From: Alteromonas ponticola
GTDB lineage: Bacteria > Pseudomonadota > Gammaproteobacteria > Enterobacterales > Alteromonadaceae
Assembly: GCF_012911815.1 (NCBI RefSeq)
Contig: NZ_JAATNW010000002.1
Location: forward strand, 248,001 to 312,000
DNA: 64,000 bases
Direction of reading: 5' to 3'
A model generated the notes under the pieces. It ran no database searches, was not told the DNA's origin, and saw nothing but the letters and a program-made list of their open reading frames with translations. Shown piece after piece: positions 10,190-18,631 of this stretch. The position numbers and the translations under genes were made by a program. The number at the start of each line of letters is the position of its first letter. Within the stretch, counting starts at the first letter, position 1.

Positions 10190-11320
10190 CTAATCACGCG
10201 TTTTTCCAACAATCACATACTTAAGTGGCGTACGCAGTACGAGTCCATAGTAACTTAGGGTAATGAGGGGGATAGCAATGGCTAAGGTGCCAGCGTATTT
10301 CATTAATGCCGGAGCATCCAGTACCGCTACCACTCCGCCGGCAGCCACCACAATAGGGAAGTGAATCAAATATACCCAGTACGAGGCTTGCCCGAAGAGC
10401 TTGCCACTGCGTGTCGGTTTGTCCATATGCAAATGAAACAACCCGACTAACGCTACCGTCATTGCTATGCCCAACGCACCATTGGTCACTCCTGCAATGG
10501 CGCCCATAATAAAGTCACTGTCATGCTCAGCAAACCAACGGACGCGACTTGACCATACACAGATAGGCATTACGGCAAGGGCCATAATCAGTGCAGCTTT
10601 GTAGCAAGTTTGCCAGTACGTAATCACGTCTTGTCGCTGGTATAGAAACCAGCCCAACATAAAATAGCCTAGTAAAGTTAATTGCATTGACCAGTGGGTG
10701 CCACTGCCTGTTTCGAATATGTAGGAAGGAACAGTGGTGAGTGAGAACAGTATCAGCAGTAACCAAAACCCGCTTGGCCTGATAAGCGTTTTGGCCACCC
10801 ATTGCGTTAACCTGTCGCTAAAATCGTAGCGGCGCAATACCAGAAGTCCAAGTAACGTAAGCCCAGTAAACAGCAATAGCGACAGCAAGAACCACAGATG
10901 ATAAAGCTTACTCCAGCGAAGCCAATCACCCGCTAGAAATACCCCGAATCCAGCACTTAGCGAATCAAATTCCACCACCGCTTTAGCAAAATCGTAGGCG
11001 CCCCGTATGAGTGGCGTGAGTAAAACATAGGCTACCAACAAGGGCACTAAAATGCGGTTTAAGCGATTGTGCCATAATCCGCTCATGCCTTTCTTCTCGA
11101 ACAGTAACGCCGCCGCAAAGCCAGCGGTCACAAAAAACGCTTGCATGGCGAAGGCGTATAGAAACACCGCTGCGATATCAAAGCCAATATGGGTAGTGAC
11201 ATCTTTAAATGAACGGGGAACAGTGACATAAGGCAACATGGGATGACCGAACATGACCACAAACATCATGCAGGTGCGGAGATGATCAATCGCGTAATAT
11301 CGGCGGTCTGGCATGGGCAT
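10190..11320 (-). CDS. Acyltransferase family 3 membrane protein
   Basis: 376 residues with about ten membrane spans. The N-terminus has the family pattern RRYYAIDHLRTCMMFVVMFGHPM, where the His after the first span is the expected catalytic residue. The C-terminal SYWVYLIHFPIVV is also typical of OafA/OpgC-type acyltransferases. These transfer acetyl or succinyl groups to sugars of surface polysaccharides, periplasmic glucans or antibiotics. The substrate cannot be told from sequence. It stands alone and diverges from the iron importer operon. The start at 11320 has only a weak GAG ribosome site; an ATG two codons later is possible. Confidence 0.85.
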   Translation of the reverse strand: MPMPDRRYYAIDHLRTCMMFVVMFGHPMLPYVTVPRSFKDVTTHIGFDIAAVFLYAFAMQAFFVTAGFAAALLFEKKGMSGLWHNRLNRILVPLLVAYVLLTPLIRGAYDFAKAVVEFDSLSAGFGVFLAGDWLRWSKLYHLWFLLSLLLFTGLTLLGLLVLRRYDFSDRLTQWVAKTLIRPSGFWLLLILFSLTTVPSYIFETGSGTHWSMQLTLLGYFMLGWFLYQRQDVITYWQTCYKAALIMALAVMPICVWSSRVRWFAEHDSDFIMGAIAGVTNGALGIAMTVALVGLFHLHMDKPTRSGKLFGQASYWVYLIHFPIVVAAGGVVAVLDAPALMKYAGTLAIAIPLITLSYYGLVLRTPLKYVIVGKTRD

Positions 11321-11432
11321 AATTAATGACTCAGCGATAAAATTGGGCAGCCCTAATAAAGAGCAGCCCTAATAGTTAACAAAAAATGACTGAAGAATCA
11401 GCATGCATAAGTATCAGTGTAGCATCTTTGGG

Positions 11433-11453
11433 TATTGAGAATTATTATCAATA
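11433..11453. promoter_or_regulatory. Fur-like box upstream of the iron importer
   Basis: TATTGAGAATTATTATCAATA is a near-symmetric 21-bp site resembling the Fur consensus GATAATGATAATCATTATC. It lies about 47 bases upstream of the fbpA-like start, where a promoter should be. Confidence 0.65.
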
Positions 11454-11499
11454 AGATTACACTGAGTATCACTGTACCCACGAAGGATTTTATTCAAGT

Positions 11500-12531
11500 A
11501 TGCTTTCACTAAAAAAACGTCTTATCGCAGCCTCGGTAACATTAGCTGCTGCACTATCTTTTACTGGTTCGGTCAGCGCTGAAGAAGTCAACGTTTACTC
11601 AGCAAGAAAAGAAGCGTTGATTAAACCTTTACTGGACAAGTTTTCTGCTGAAACGGGCATCGAAGTGAATCTGGTTACCGGTGATGCCGATGCGCTGATT
11701 AGCCGCATGAACAGTGAAGGGAAATTTAGCCCGGCAGATGTATTAATTACCACTGACGTTGGCCGCTTAGTGAGAGCAAAGCAGCAAGGGTTAACCCGTA
11801 TTGTAGTTTCAGATACGCTTGAGCAGGCGATACCAGCGCAACTGCGTGACGATGAAAACCAATGGTTTTCATTAACTATGCGTGCCCGCCCGATTATGTA
11901 TTCTCCAGAACGCGTTGATCCTGAGCAACTTTCTACCATGGAGGCATTAACTGATGCTGAATGGAAAGGTCGCATTTGCATTCGCTCTTCATCAAACATC
12001 TACAACCAGTCCATGGTTGCTGCCATGATCCAGCAAACCGGAGAGGAAGACACCTTAAAATGGGCCAACGGCTTGGTAAAAAACTTTGCTCGTCCGCCAA
12101 AGGGTGGCGATCGTGACCAGATAAAAGCAGTGGTTTCAGGGCAGTGCGATATTGCCATCGCTAACACGTATTACCTGGCCGGTATGCTCAACAGTGCCGA
12201 TGATTCTGAGAAAAATATTGCCTCACAGGTAAAAGTGTTCTGGCCAAATCAGGATGATCGTGGCGCACATATCAACGTTTCAGGCGCTGCTTTGGCGAAA
12301 CACGCTCCCAATAGCGACAACGCGGTGAAATTACTTGAGTACATGGTGAGAGAAGATGCTCAGGCGTGGTACGCCAAAACAAATCATGAATATCCTGTGC
12401 GAGATGGAGTAGAATGGAGCGAAACCTTAAAGCAATTTGGCACATTCAAAGCTGAGGAAATTCCATTACACCGCGTTGGTGAGCTTAACGCAGAAGCCGT
12501 TAAAGTAATGGATAAGGCGGGTTGGAAATAA
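11500..12531 (+). CDS. fbpA: Fe(3+) ABC transporter, periplasmic substrate-binding protein
   Basis: 343 residues with a Sec signal peptide (cleavage near VSAEE). The mature N-terminus VNVYSARKEALIKPLLDKFSAETGI is the hallmark of the FbpA/FutA/IdiA family, which binds ferric ion in the periplasm through Tyr ligands. Tyr residues are found in the expected late region (IAIANTYYLAG). The gene is first of a three-gene operon with permease and ATPase, behind a Fur-like box, so iron-repressed expression is likely. The gap to the permease is about 40 bases. Confidence 0.93.
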   Translation: MLSLKKRLIAASVTLAAALSFTGSVSAEEVNVYSARKEALIKPLLDKFSAETGIEVNLVTGDADALISRMNSEGKFSPADVLITTDVGRLVRAKQQGLTRIVVSDTLEQAIPAQLRDDENQWFSLTMRARPIMYSPERVDPEQLSTMEALTDAEWKGRICIRSSSNIYNQSMVAAMIQQTGEEDTLKWANGLVKNFARPPKGGDRDQIKAVVSGQCDIAIANTYYLAGMLNSADDSEKNIASQVKVFWPNQDDRGAHINVSGAALAKHAPNSDNAVKLLEYMVREDAQAWYAKTNHEYPVRDGVEWSETLKQFGTFKAEEIPLHRVGELNAEAVKVMDKAGWK

Positions 12532-12572
12532 CCTTCACGCTTTTCCTTCGTTAACAGGAAATTTTTAAACCT

Positions 12573-14246
12573 TTGAGTCAGCAGTTTAGCCTCACAATAA
12601 AATCATACTTACGCGCCCTGCTCGATCCCTGGCAGGGCGCGCTTTTATTATTGGGAGTCCTGTTAAGTCTGCCCGTAGTCGTCATCTTCACGAGCTGGAT
12701 TTACCCCCAATCCGAGCTTTGGCAGCACTTAATGACTACCGTCCTCCAGGATTATGTGGTTAATTCACTCCTTCTCGCTTGCGGCGTCGGCGTGGGCAGC
12801 TTGCTTATTGGCACCACGGTCGCGTATGTTATCAGTCGATATGATTTTACCGGCAGAAAACTATTTCGCTGGCTGACCTTATTACCCCTGGCTATGCCTG
12901 CCTACATCATCGCTTATACCTACACGGGAATTCTTGATTTTAGCGGGCCTGTACAAACTCTTCTGCGAGATACTTTCGGTTGGGGTTATGGTGATTACAC
13001 TTTTCCAGACATCCGCTCATTAACGGGTGCGATAATCGTTATGTCATTGGTGCTCTACCCTTATGTTTACATGCTCGCGCGGACGGCATTCAGCGAACAA
13101 CCCATAAGTCTGGTAGAAGCGAGTCAGACCATGGGGATCAGCAAATTCGGCTATTTAACTCGGGTATCTTTACCGTTAGCACGCCCCGCTCTGTTTACAG
13201 GAACCGCATTAGCTATGATGGAAGCGCTGGCAGACTATGGAACGGTGCAGTATTTTGGTGTGTCCACGTTTACCACGGGAATATTCAGAACCTGGTTCGG
13301 ACTGGGTAATGGCATCGCTGCGGCACAGCTTTCTTCGTTGTTGTGTTCGTTTGTGCTCATCGTTTTATTGTTTGAAAAATGGTCGCGCAGGCATATAAAG
13401 TATTATCATCAGGGTCAAAACCACAAAGTTCAAAAGCGCAAGCAGCTATCCGGTGGATGGGCGGTTTTCGTGTTTATCCTGTGTCTGCTGCCCCCCTTGC
13501 TTGGCTTTATTGTGCCGGTGATTCAATTGCTTTATTGGACGTGGTTGACGCTGCAGCAAAATATTGATGTGCAATTTATCGAATTGATTATTAATTCGTT
13601 TGGTCTGGCGTTATCTGCGGCAATTATCGTCGTGATGCTGGCGCTGTTGTTTTCCTATACCCGGCGCATAAAAAACAGCAAAGTGATAAATTCGCTGGAA
13701 CAGGCTGTGTCGTTAGGTTATGCGATCCCCGGTACGGTAATCGCTGTGGGGGTTTTAGTGCCCCTGAGCTGGGCTGATAACACGGCTAACCTTATTTCCG
13801 AAAGCTGGTTTGATACTACGGTAGGTCTTATTTTCTCAGGAACCCTGTTTGCTTTACTTCTGGCCTATAGTATTCGTTTTCTTTCCGTCGCCATACACAA
13901 TGTAGAGGCGGGTCTAAGCCGTATTACGCCAGACATGGACAATGCAGCACGTTCACTGGGAGCCCCACCTAAGCGCGTACTAAAAGAAATACATATTCCG
14001 CTTTTGAAAACCAGTGTCTTAAGTGCCGCATTACTGGTGTTTGTTGATGTTTTAAAAGAGCTGCCCGCAACGCTGATTTTGCGACCCTTTAATTTTAACA
14101 CCCTTGCGGTAAGAAGTTTCGAGCTGGCATCGGATGAAAGGCTTGTCGATGCGGCAACCCCAGCGCTGGCGATTGTATTGGTTGGATTACTGCCCGTGAT
14201 ACTTATCACTCACGCGATTGATAAAACGATAAAAGGAAAGTCCTGA
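12573..14246 (+). CDS. fbpB: Fe(3+) ABC transporter permease
   Basis: 557 residues with two homologous permease halves fused in one chain, as in the SfuB/FbpB family. There are about twelve membrane spans. The cytoplasmic EAA loops are visible in both halves (VEASQTMGISKFGYLTRVSLPLARP and DNAARSLGAPPKRVLKEIHIPLLK), where the ATPase docks. The start is a TTG at 12573 with AGGAA upstream. It forms the inner-membrane channel for ferric ion delivered by the upstream binding protein. Confidence 0.93.
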   Translation: MSQQFSLTIKSYLRALLDPWQGALLLLGVLLSLPVVVIFTSWIYPQSELWQHLMTTVLQDYVVNSLLLACGVGVGSLLIGTTVAYVISRYDFTGRKLFRWLTLLPLAMPAYIIAYTYTGILDFSGPVQTLLRDTFGWGYGDYTFPDIRSLTGAIIVMSLVLYPYVYMLARTAFSEQPISLVEASQTMGISKFGYLTRVSLPLARPALFTGTALAMMEALADYGTVQYFGVSTFTTGIFRTWFGLGNGIAAAQLSSLLCSFVLIVLLFEKWSRRHIKYYHQGQNHKVQKRKQLSGGWAVFVFILCLLPPLLGFIVPVIQLLYWTWLTLQQNIDVQFIELIINSFGLALSAAIIVVMLALLFSYTRRIKNSKVINSLEQAVSLGYAIPGTVIAVGVLVPLSWADNTANLISESWFDTTVGLIFSGTLFALLLAYSIRFLSVAIHNVEAGLSRITPDMDNAARSLGAPPKRVLKEIHIPLLKTSVLSAALLVFVDVLKELPATLILRPFNFNTLAVRSFELASDERLVDAATPALAIVLVGLLPVILITHAIDKTIKGKS

Positions 14247-14249
14247 TAA

Positions 14250-15296
14250 ATGCTGAGCTTGCACAACATTGATATACGATACGGAAATTTCTTAGCTGTT
14301 GATGGCGTGAGTATCGCACTGAATAATGGCGAAATCGGATGCTTGTTGGGACCGTCCGGTTGTGGCAAGACTTCAATATTAAGAGCGATAGCGGGCTTCG
14401 AGTCGATCAGCAATGGACAGATAAAATTGCGCAACGAAACCGTAAGTAAGCCTAAACACTTAATTGCCCCCGAAAAGAGACATATTTCGGTCGTTTTTCA
14501 GGACTTCGCGCTGTTCCCACATATGTCCGTGAGCGACAACATTGCGTTTGGTCTGCACAAATGGAAAAAAGCGGCTCGCATTGCGCGGGTGGACGAAGTG
14601 CTTAAACTGGTTGGCCTTCCCCACATTGCGAAACGCTTTCCCCACGAACTTTCAGGTGGCCAGCAACAACGAGTCGCCCTCGCCCGCGCGATGGCTCCTA
14701 AGCCAGATCTGATACTGATGGACGAGCCCTTTTCGAGTCTTGATGCTGAGCTTAGGGATGAACTGGCCAAAGATATCCGCAACATTTTGAAAAGCGAAAA
14801 TACCAGCGCACTGGTGGTTACGCATGATCAAAATGAAGCGTTTGCCATCGCCGACATAATCGGAGTGCTTAGAGAGGGTCAGTTACACCAGTGGGACGAT
14901 GCCTACGCCCTTTACCATAAGCCGGTTTCGCGGTTTGTCGCTGACTTCGTGGGCAGCGGCGTGTTTCTTAACAGCCGAATTGATCAGGATGGCAATATCG
15001 AATGCTGCTTAGGGAAGGTAAAAGTCGATCCTTCGCGTTTAAACGGGTTCAAACGCGGCCAGGAGATTGAACTGCTGATCCGCCCGGATGACATTGAATA
15101 CGATGAATCCAGCCCAATTATTGCGACGGTAGTGAGGCGGTCGTTCAGAGGCGCGCAAATTATGTATGAGTTATCGTTACCTGGCTCAGCGCAGACTATT
15201 TTGTGTCTGGCACCAAGTCACAACGATCATGCGGTGGGTGAGTCGTTTGGTATTAGATTGGACCTGGCACACCTGGTTATGTTTGCGAAATCCTAG
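14250..15296 (+). CDS. fbpC: Fe(3+) ABC transporter ATP-binding protein
   Basis: 348 residues. Walker A GPSGCGKT, Q-loop VFQDFALFPH, signature LSGGQQQRVALARA, Walker B LILMDEPFSSLD and H-loop THDQ are intact. A C-terminal TOBE-like region (residues about 240-345) follows, as in the FbpC/PotA group. It starts three bases after the permease stop, so the two are translationally coupled. It powers ferric uptake. Confidence 0.93.
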   Translation: MLSLHNIDIRYGNFLAVDGVSIALNNGEIGCLLGPSGCGKTSILRAIAGFESISNGQIKLRNETVSKPKHLIAPEKRHISVVFQDFALFPHMSVSDNIAFGLHKWKKAARIARVDEVLKLVGLPHIAKRFPHELSGGQQQRVALARAMAPKPDLILMDEPFSSLDAELRDELAKDIRNILKSENTSALVVTHDQNEAFAIADIIGVLREGQLHQWDDAYALYHKPVSRFVADFVGSGVFLNSRIDQDGNIECCLGKVKVDPSRLNGFKRGQEIELLIRPDDIEYDESSPIIATVVRRSFRGAQIMYELSLPGSAQTILCLAPSHNDHAVGESFGIRLDLAHLVMFAKS

Positions 15297-15649
15297 TTTC
15301 GCTGCAGTGGTGGCTACCATTGAGGTTTATTGCAAAGATTGTTTATTCATATACGACCCCACTGAATCAAGCGCTAAGCCATCTTCTATTGCCAGCAGTT
15401 CATTCAGTGAATTCATCAATGCTTAAAAATCACTGTCGGGTAGTAATGCAATCTATTCAATTTCCTGATACTTTTTATTCGACGATTGCGCGTGTGTGGC
15501 TGGCAGAAAACCCTAAAGGAATGTGAACAAGCATGTTGAAACTAGAACAAAACGCATTAACTGGTTATTTTGTGCGGCTAACACCCAAATGTCTCAATGC
15601 TATGACATTTCATTATTGATGTGTACATGTTGTCTTTTTTCTTTTCCGT
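15297..15649. other. Intergenic region without recognised gene
   Basis: Short open frames here lack ribosome sites and resemble no family. One weak symmetric element, AAATGT at 15587-15592 and ACATTT at 15605-15610, recalls Zur half-sites but with 12 rather than 9 bases between them. Confidence 0.4.
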
Positions 15650-15658
15650 GTGTTGATT

Positions 15659-16369
15659 ATGAATTCTGCAGCCAAAAGTAAGTTAGAAACCAACGCAATC
15701 CACGTAGAGAACGTGCTGCATCGTTACAGTAAGTCGGATCCTGACAGCCAGATGTTTATCCCTGAATGGCAAGTTCAGCGAGGACAGCAGGTCTTTTTGC
15801 ATGGTGAGTCAGGCTCGGGAAAAACAACCCTTTTAAATTTACTGGCGGGCGTTTTAATTCCTGATGAGGGGGCTATTACTATACTGAACAAACCCTTTTC
15901 TACGTTAAAAGCGCATAAGCGCGATAAGTTCAGAGCCGATCATATCGGCGTGGTTTTCCAGCAATTTAATCTTATTCCCTATTTGAGCGTGCTGAAGAAC
16001 ATTCAATTGGCAAACCATTTCTCATCCACGCATTTAGACAACGTGAACGAACTTGCGGCCGACTACGTTCAAAAACTAAAACTCCCTGCTGATATTTTTC
16101 ACCAGGCAGCCAACTCGATCAGTATTGGCCAGCAGCAGCGTGTGGCTATTGCCCGAGCTCTTATCAACAAACCTGAATTGTTGCTAGTCGATGAGCCAAC
16201 GTCTGCGCTTGATGAAGCAGCTAAAGACGCATTTATGAGAGTGTTAACGGAAGTGTGCCAGGAGGCGGGGACCACGTTAGTATTTGTCAGTCATGATATG
16301 CATTTGAAGCAGTTTTTCCCCGCCAGTGTGGAAATGTCCGAACTAATCGCACAGAAGGAAGGGCAGTAA
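15659..16369 (+). CDS. ABC transporter ATP-binding protein (LolD/MacB type)
   Basis: About 236 residues. Walker A GESGSGKT, Q-loop VVFQQFNLIPYLSV, a slightly altered signature (ISIGQQQRVAIARA for LSGGQ), Walker B LLLVDEPTSALDE and VSHD are present. This is the LolD/MacB-like class that partners FtsX-type permeases. The start could be the GTG at 15650 or the ATG at 15659; neither has a good ribosome site. The stop overlaps the permease ATG (TAATG). The pair resembles the ATPase and permease of zinc-regulated clusters such as Pseudomonas PA4064-PA4065 and Vibrio Zrg genes, as far as I recall. The usual His-rich and DUF3299 partners are not next to it here. Confidence 0.85.
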   Translation: MNSAAKSKLETNAIHVENVLHRYSKSDPDSQMFIPEWQVQRGQQVFLHGESGSGKTTLLNLLAGVLIPDEGAITILNKPFSTLKAHKRDKFRADHIGVVFQQFNLIPYLSVLKNIQLANHFSSTHLDNVNELAADYVQKLKLPADIFHQAANSISIGQQQRVAIARALINKPELLLVDEPTSALDEAAKDAFMRVLTEVCQEAGTTLVFVSHDMHLKQFFPASVEMSELIAQKEGQ

Positions 16370-17607
16370 TGTTAGTGTCGTTGGCCTGGAACAGCCTTAA
16401 AAGCAGAAAAAAATCCGTAATTCTGACGTTTCTTTCACTACTGATCAGCATCAGCGTTTTGCTCAGTGTGGAGCATATTCGCCTGCAGGCAAAAGAAAGC
16501 TTTAACCGCACCATCTCAGACGTGGACCTTATCGTGGGTGCACCCAGCGGGCAATTAAATTTGCTGTTGTATTCGGTGTTTAGAATGGGTAGCCCTACCA
16601 ACAACATTTATTTTAAAAGCTATGAAGCATTAAAAAATAACCCACAAGTAGAATGGGCGATTCCCATTTCACTGGGTGATTCCCATCGTGGATTTCGGGT
16701 AATGGGAACCAATGGCACCTACTTTACTCATTTTAAATATGGCAATAAACAAACATTAAGCTTCGCCCAGGGCGAGCCCTTTGGGCGACTTTTTCAAGCT
16801 GTAATTGGCGCCGATGTGGCTAATAAACTGGGATACAAGGTGGGTGATGAAGTCGTTATCGCTCATGGCACAGGCTCAACCAGCTTTACCCATCACGACA
16901 ACACCCCTTTCACCATCAGCGGTATCTTAAAAGCCACGGGCACCCCCGTAGATAAAACGGTTCACGTAAGTTTAAAGGCCATTGAAGCGATTCATCTCCC
17001 TGCCCCACAACAGGCCAGCCTGTTAGGCGATCCGTCACTGGTAGACGAGCTGACACCTGACAGCGTAACCGCTGTTATGTTAGGTTTGAAGACAAAATTT
17101 GCCATTTTCAAACTGCAGCGAGAGGTTAACAACGACCGCTCAGACAAAATGATGGCTATTTTACCCGGCGTGGCATTAAACGAGCTATGGCAAATGATTT
17201 CCACGGTTGAAAATCTGCTTCGCGTTATCAGCGTTTTGATCTTGATTTCATCGTTATTTGGCTTGTCCACCATGCTACTGGCATCAATGCAGCAGCGCCA
17301 AAACGAGATTGCGGTTTTGCGGGTACTTGGCGCGGGTCCGCACGTGATATTTGCGTTGGTGTTAATAGAAGCGCTCATTTTGGTTGGCCTGGCAATAGTC
17401 GCGGCCACGGGTCTTGTCAGTCTCATTATTACCCTGCTCAGCGACTGGCTATCGGCGCAGTATGGATTATTCCTGTCTGCCAATCTGGTACAGGTGGAAG
17501 TAATGGTGGTGTACGCCGTGATAGTGATAGCCTCTGTGATCACATCGGCTATTCCCGCTTACGATGCGTATAAGAGTGCCTTGCACTCGACCCTGTCAGC
17601 TAAATAA
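16369..17607 (+). CDS. FtsX-like ABC transporter permease
   Basis: 412 residues: one N-terminal membrane span, a periplasmic MacB-PCD-like domain (residues about 45-270) and three C-terminal spans of FtsX type. The periplasmic part carries DLIVGAPSGQLNLLLYSVFRMG and IPISLGDSHRGFRVMGT, motifs I associate with the permease of zinc-responsive Zrg/PA4065-like systems. Such permeases usually act by mechanotransmission on lipoproteins or periplasmic partners rather than by forming a channel. The start codon overlaps the upstream ATPase stop, so the two form one unit. Confidence 0.85.
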   Translation: MLVSLAWNSLKSRKKSVILTFLSLLISISVLLSVEHIRLQAKESFNRTISDVDLIVGAPSGQLNLLLYSVFRMGSPTNNIYFKSYEALKNNPQVEWAIPISLGDSHRGFRVMGTNGTYFTHFKYGNKQTLSFAQGEPFGRLFQAVIGADVANKLGYKVGDEVVIAHGTGSTSFTHHDNTPFTISGILKATGTPVDKTVHVSLKAIEAIHLPAPQQASLLGDPSLVDELTPDSVTAVMLGLKTKFAIFKLQREVNNDRSDKMMAILPGVALNELWQMISTVENLLRVISVLILISSLFGLSTMLLASMQQRQNEIAVLRVLGAGPHVIFALVLIEALILVGLAIVAATGLVSLIITLLSDWLSAQYGLFLSANLVQVEVMVVYAVIVIASVITSAIPAYDAYKSALHSTLSAK

Positions 17608-17620
17608 TACTACTTTTGCT

Positions 17621-17637
17621 GCTGAACTCTGTTCAGC
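17621..17637. terminator. Hairpin between convergent permease and deacetylase genes
   Basis: GCTGAAC and GTTCAGC form a perfect 7-bp stem around TCT in the short gap between two convergent genes. There is no clear T-run on either side, so terminator function is tentative. Confidence 0.35.
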
Positions 17638-18537
17638 TCAAAAGCACCCTGCAGCTCTAAACAGTTGCATATGTACATCCACCAGCGCAGGAATATCGCG
17701 CTGGTAGCCCCCTCCGATGACCGCAGCAACAGGAATGCCGTTCTTCTTACAAGTGTCCAGAACCAGCTTATCCCGGCGGTATACCCCTTCAGTAGATACG
17801 TGTAAGTGCCCCAGCTCATCATTCTCATGCACGTCCACACCGGCATCGTAGATCACAGCGTCAGGGCTGGCATTGCGCAACCCAAGTAACAGTGCTTCTT
17901 CAACTGTACTCAAATACGCTTCATCCTGAGTGCCCTTAACTAAACCAATATCAATGTCAGAGTGCTGCTTTCTGTGTGGAAAGTTTTTTTCTCCGTGTAT
18001 GGAAACAGTAAATATCTGCGGGTTATTTTCAGCTAGCTTGGCAGTGCCGTCTCCCTGATGAACGTCGCAATCAAAAATCATGACTTTATCAACACCTGGG
18101 GTATCCAGCATCTGCAGTGCGGCAAGGTACAGGTCATTAATCATGCAGAAGCCTGAACCAAAATCAGCGAAGGCGTGGTGATAGCCTCCGGTCAGATTAA
18201 GTGCTACGCCGTGATCCATCGCAAGCCTGGCGGTGCGTAACGTACCTCCCACAGCTGTTCGCGTTCGACGAATAAGTTGTTCCGACCAGGGAAAGCCTAT
18301 CCTTCGCATCGCTTTTTCATCCAGACTCCCACTGCATAACTGCTGAATATAGGTATTATCGAACGTGTTCTCCAACAACTCGAAATCCACAGCTTCTGGG
18401 AGGTTGAAATTACTCATATCAACACCTTCAACTAACAACGCCTCTTTAATAGCAGCATATTTCTCAATGGGAAATCGATGTCTAACGGGTAATGTTAATT
18501 GGCTATAGATGGGATGAAAAACCAATGGCAATGTCAT
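17638..18537 (-). CDS. Histone deacetylase-family protein (class IV/AcuC-like deacetylase)
   Basis: 299 residues, a single HDAC-fold domain. The catalytic His pair is visible at 120-121 (LTGGYHHAFADFGSGFC). Zinc ligands are in FDCDVHQGDGT (Asp158, His160) and in the later YDAGVDVHENDELG. GGGYQRDI is the terminal active-site loop. Bacterial members deacetylate small acetylated amines, polyamines or protein lysines; the substrate here is unknown. The N-terminal HPIYSQLTLPVRHRFPIEKY is typical of the short HDAC11-like class. It converges on the ABC permease. Confidence 0.9.
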   Translation of the reverse strand: MTLPLVFHPIYSQLTLPVRHRFPIEKYAAIKEALLVEGVDMSNFNLPEAVDFELLENTFDNTYIQQLCSGSLDEKAMRRIGFPWSEQLIRRTRTAVGGTLRTARLAMDHGVALNLTGGYHHAFADFGSGFCMINDLYLAALQMLDTPGVDKVMIFDCDVHQGDGTAKLAENNPQIFTVSIHGEKNFPHRKQHSDIDIGLVKGTQDEAYLSTVEEALLLGLRNASPDAVIYDAGVDVHENDELGHLHVSTEGVYRRDKLVLDTCKKNGIPVAAVIGGGYQRDIPALVDVHMQLFRAAGCF

Positions 18538-18631
18538 GAGCCCACTTAGTTTTGTTCAACGTTGTTGCTAGTAAATCATATTTTTGATGCATTTGCTTAC
18601 TACAAACGTTAAGCAAATCAGGGCACCGTTA

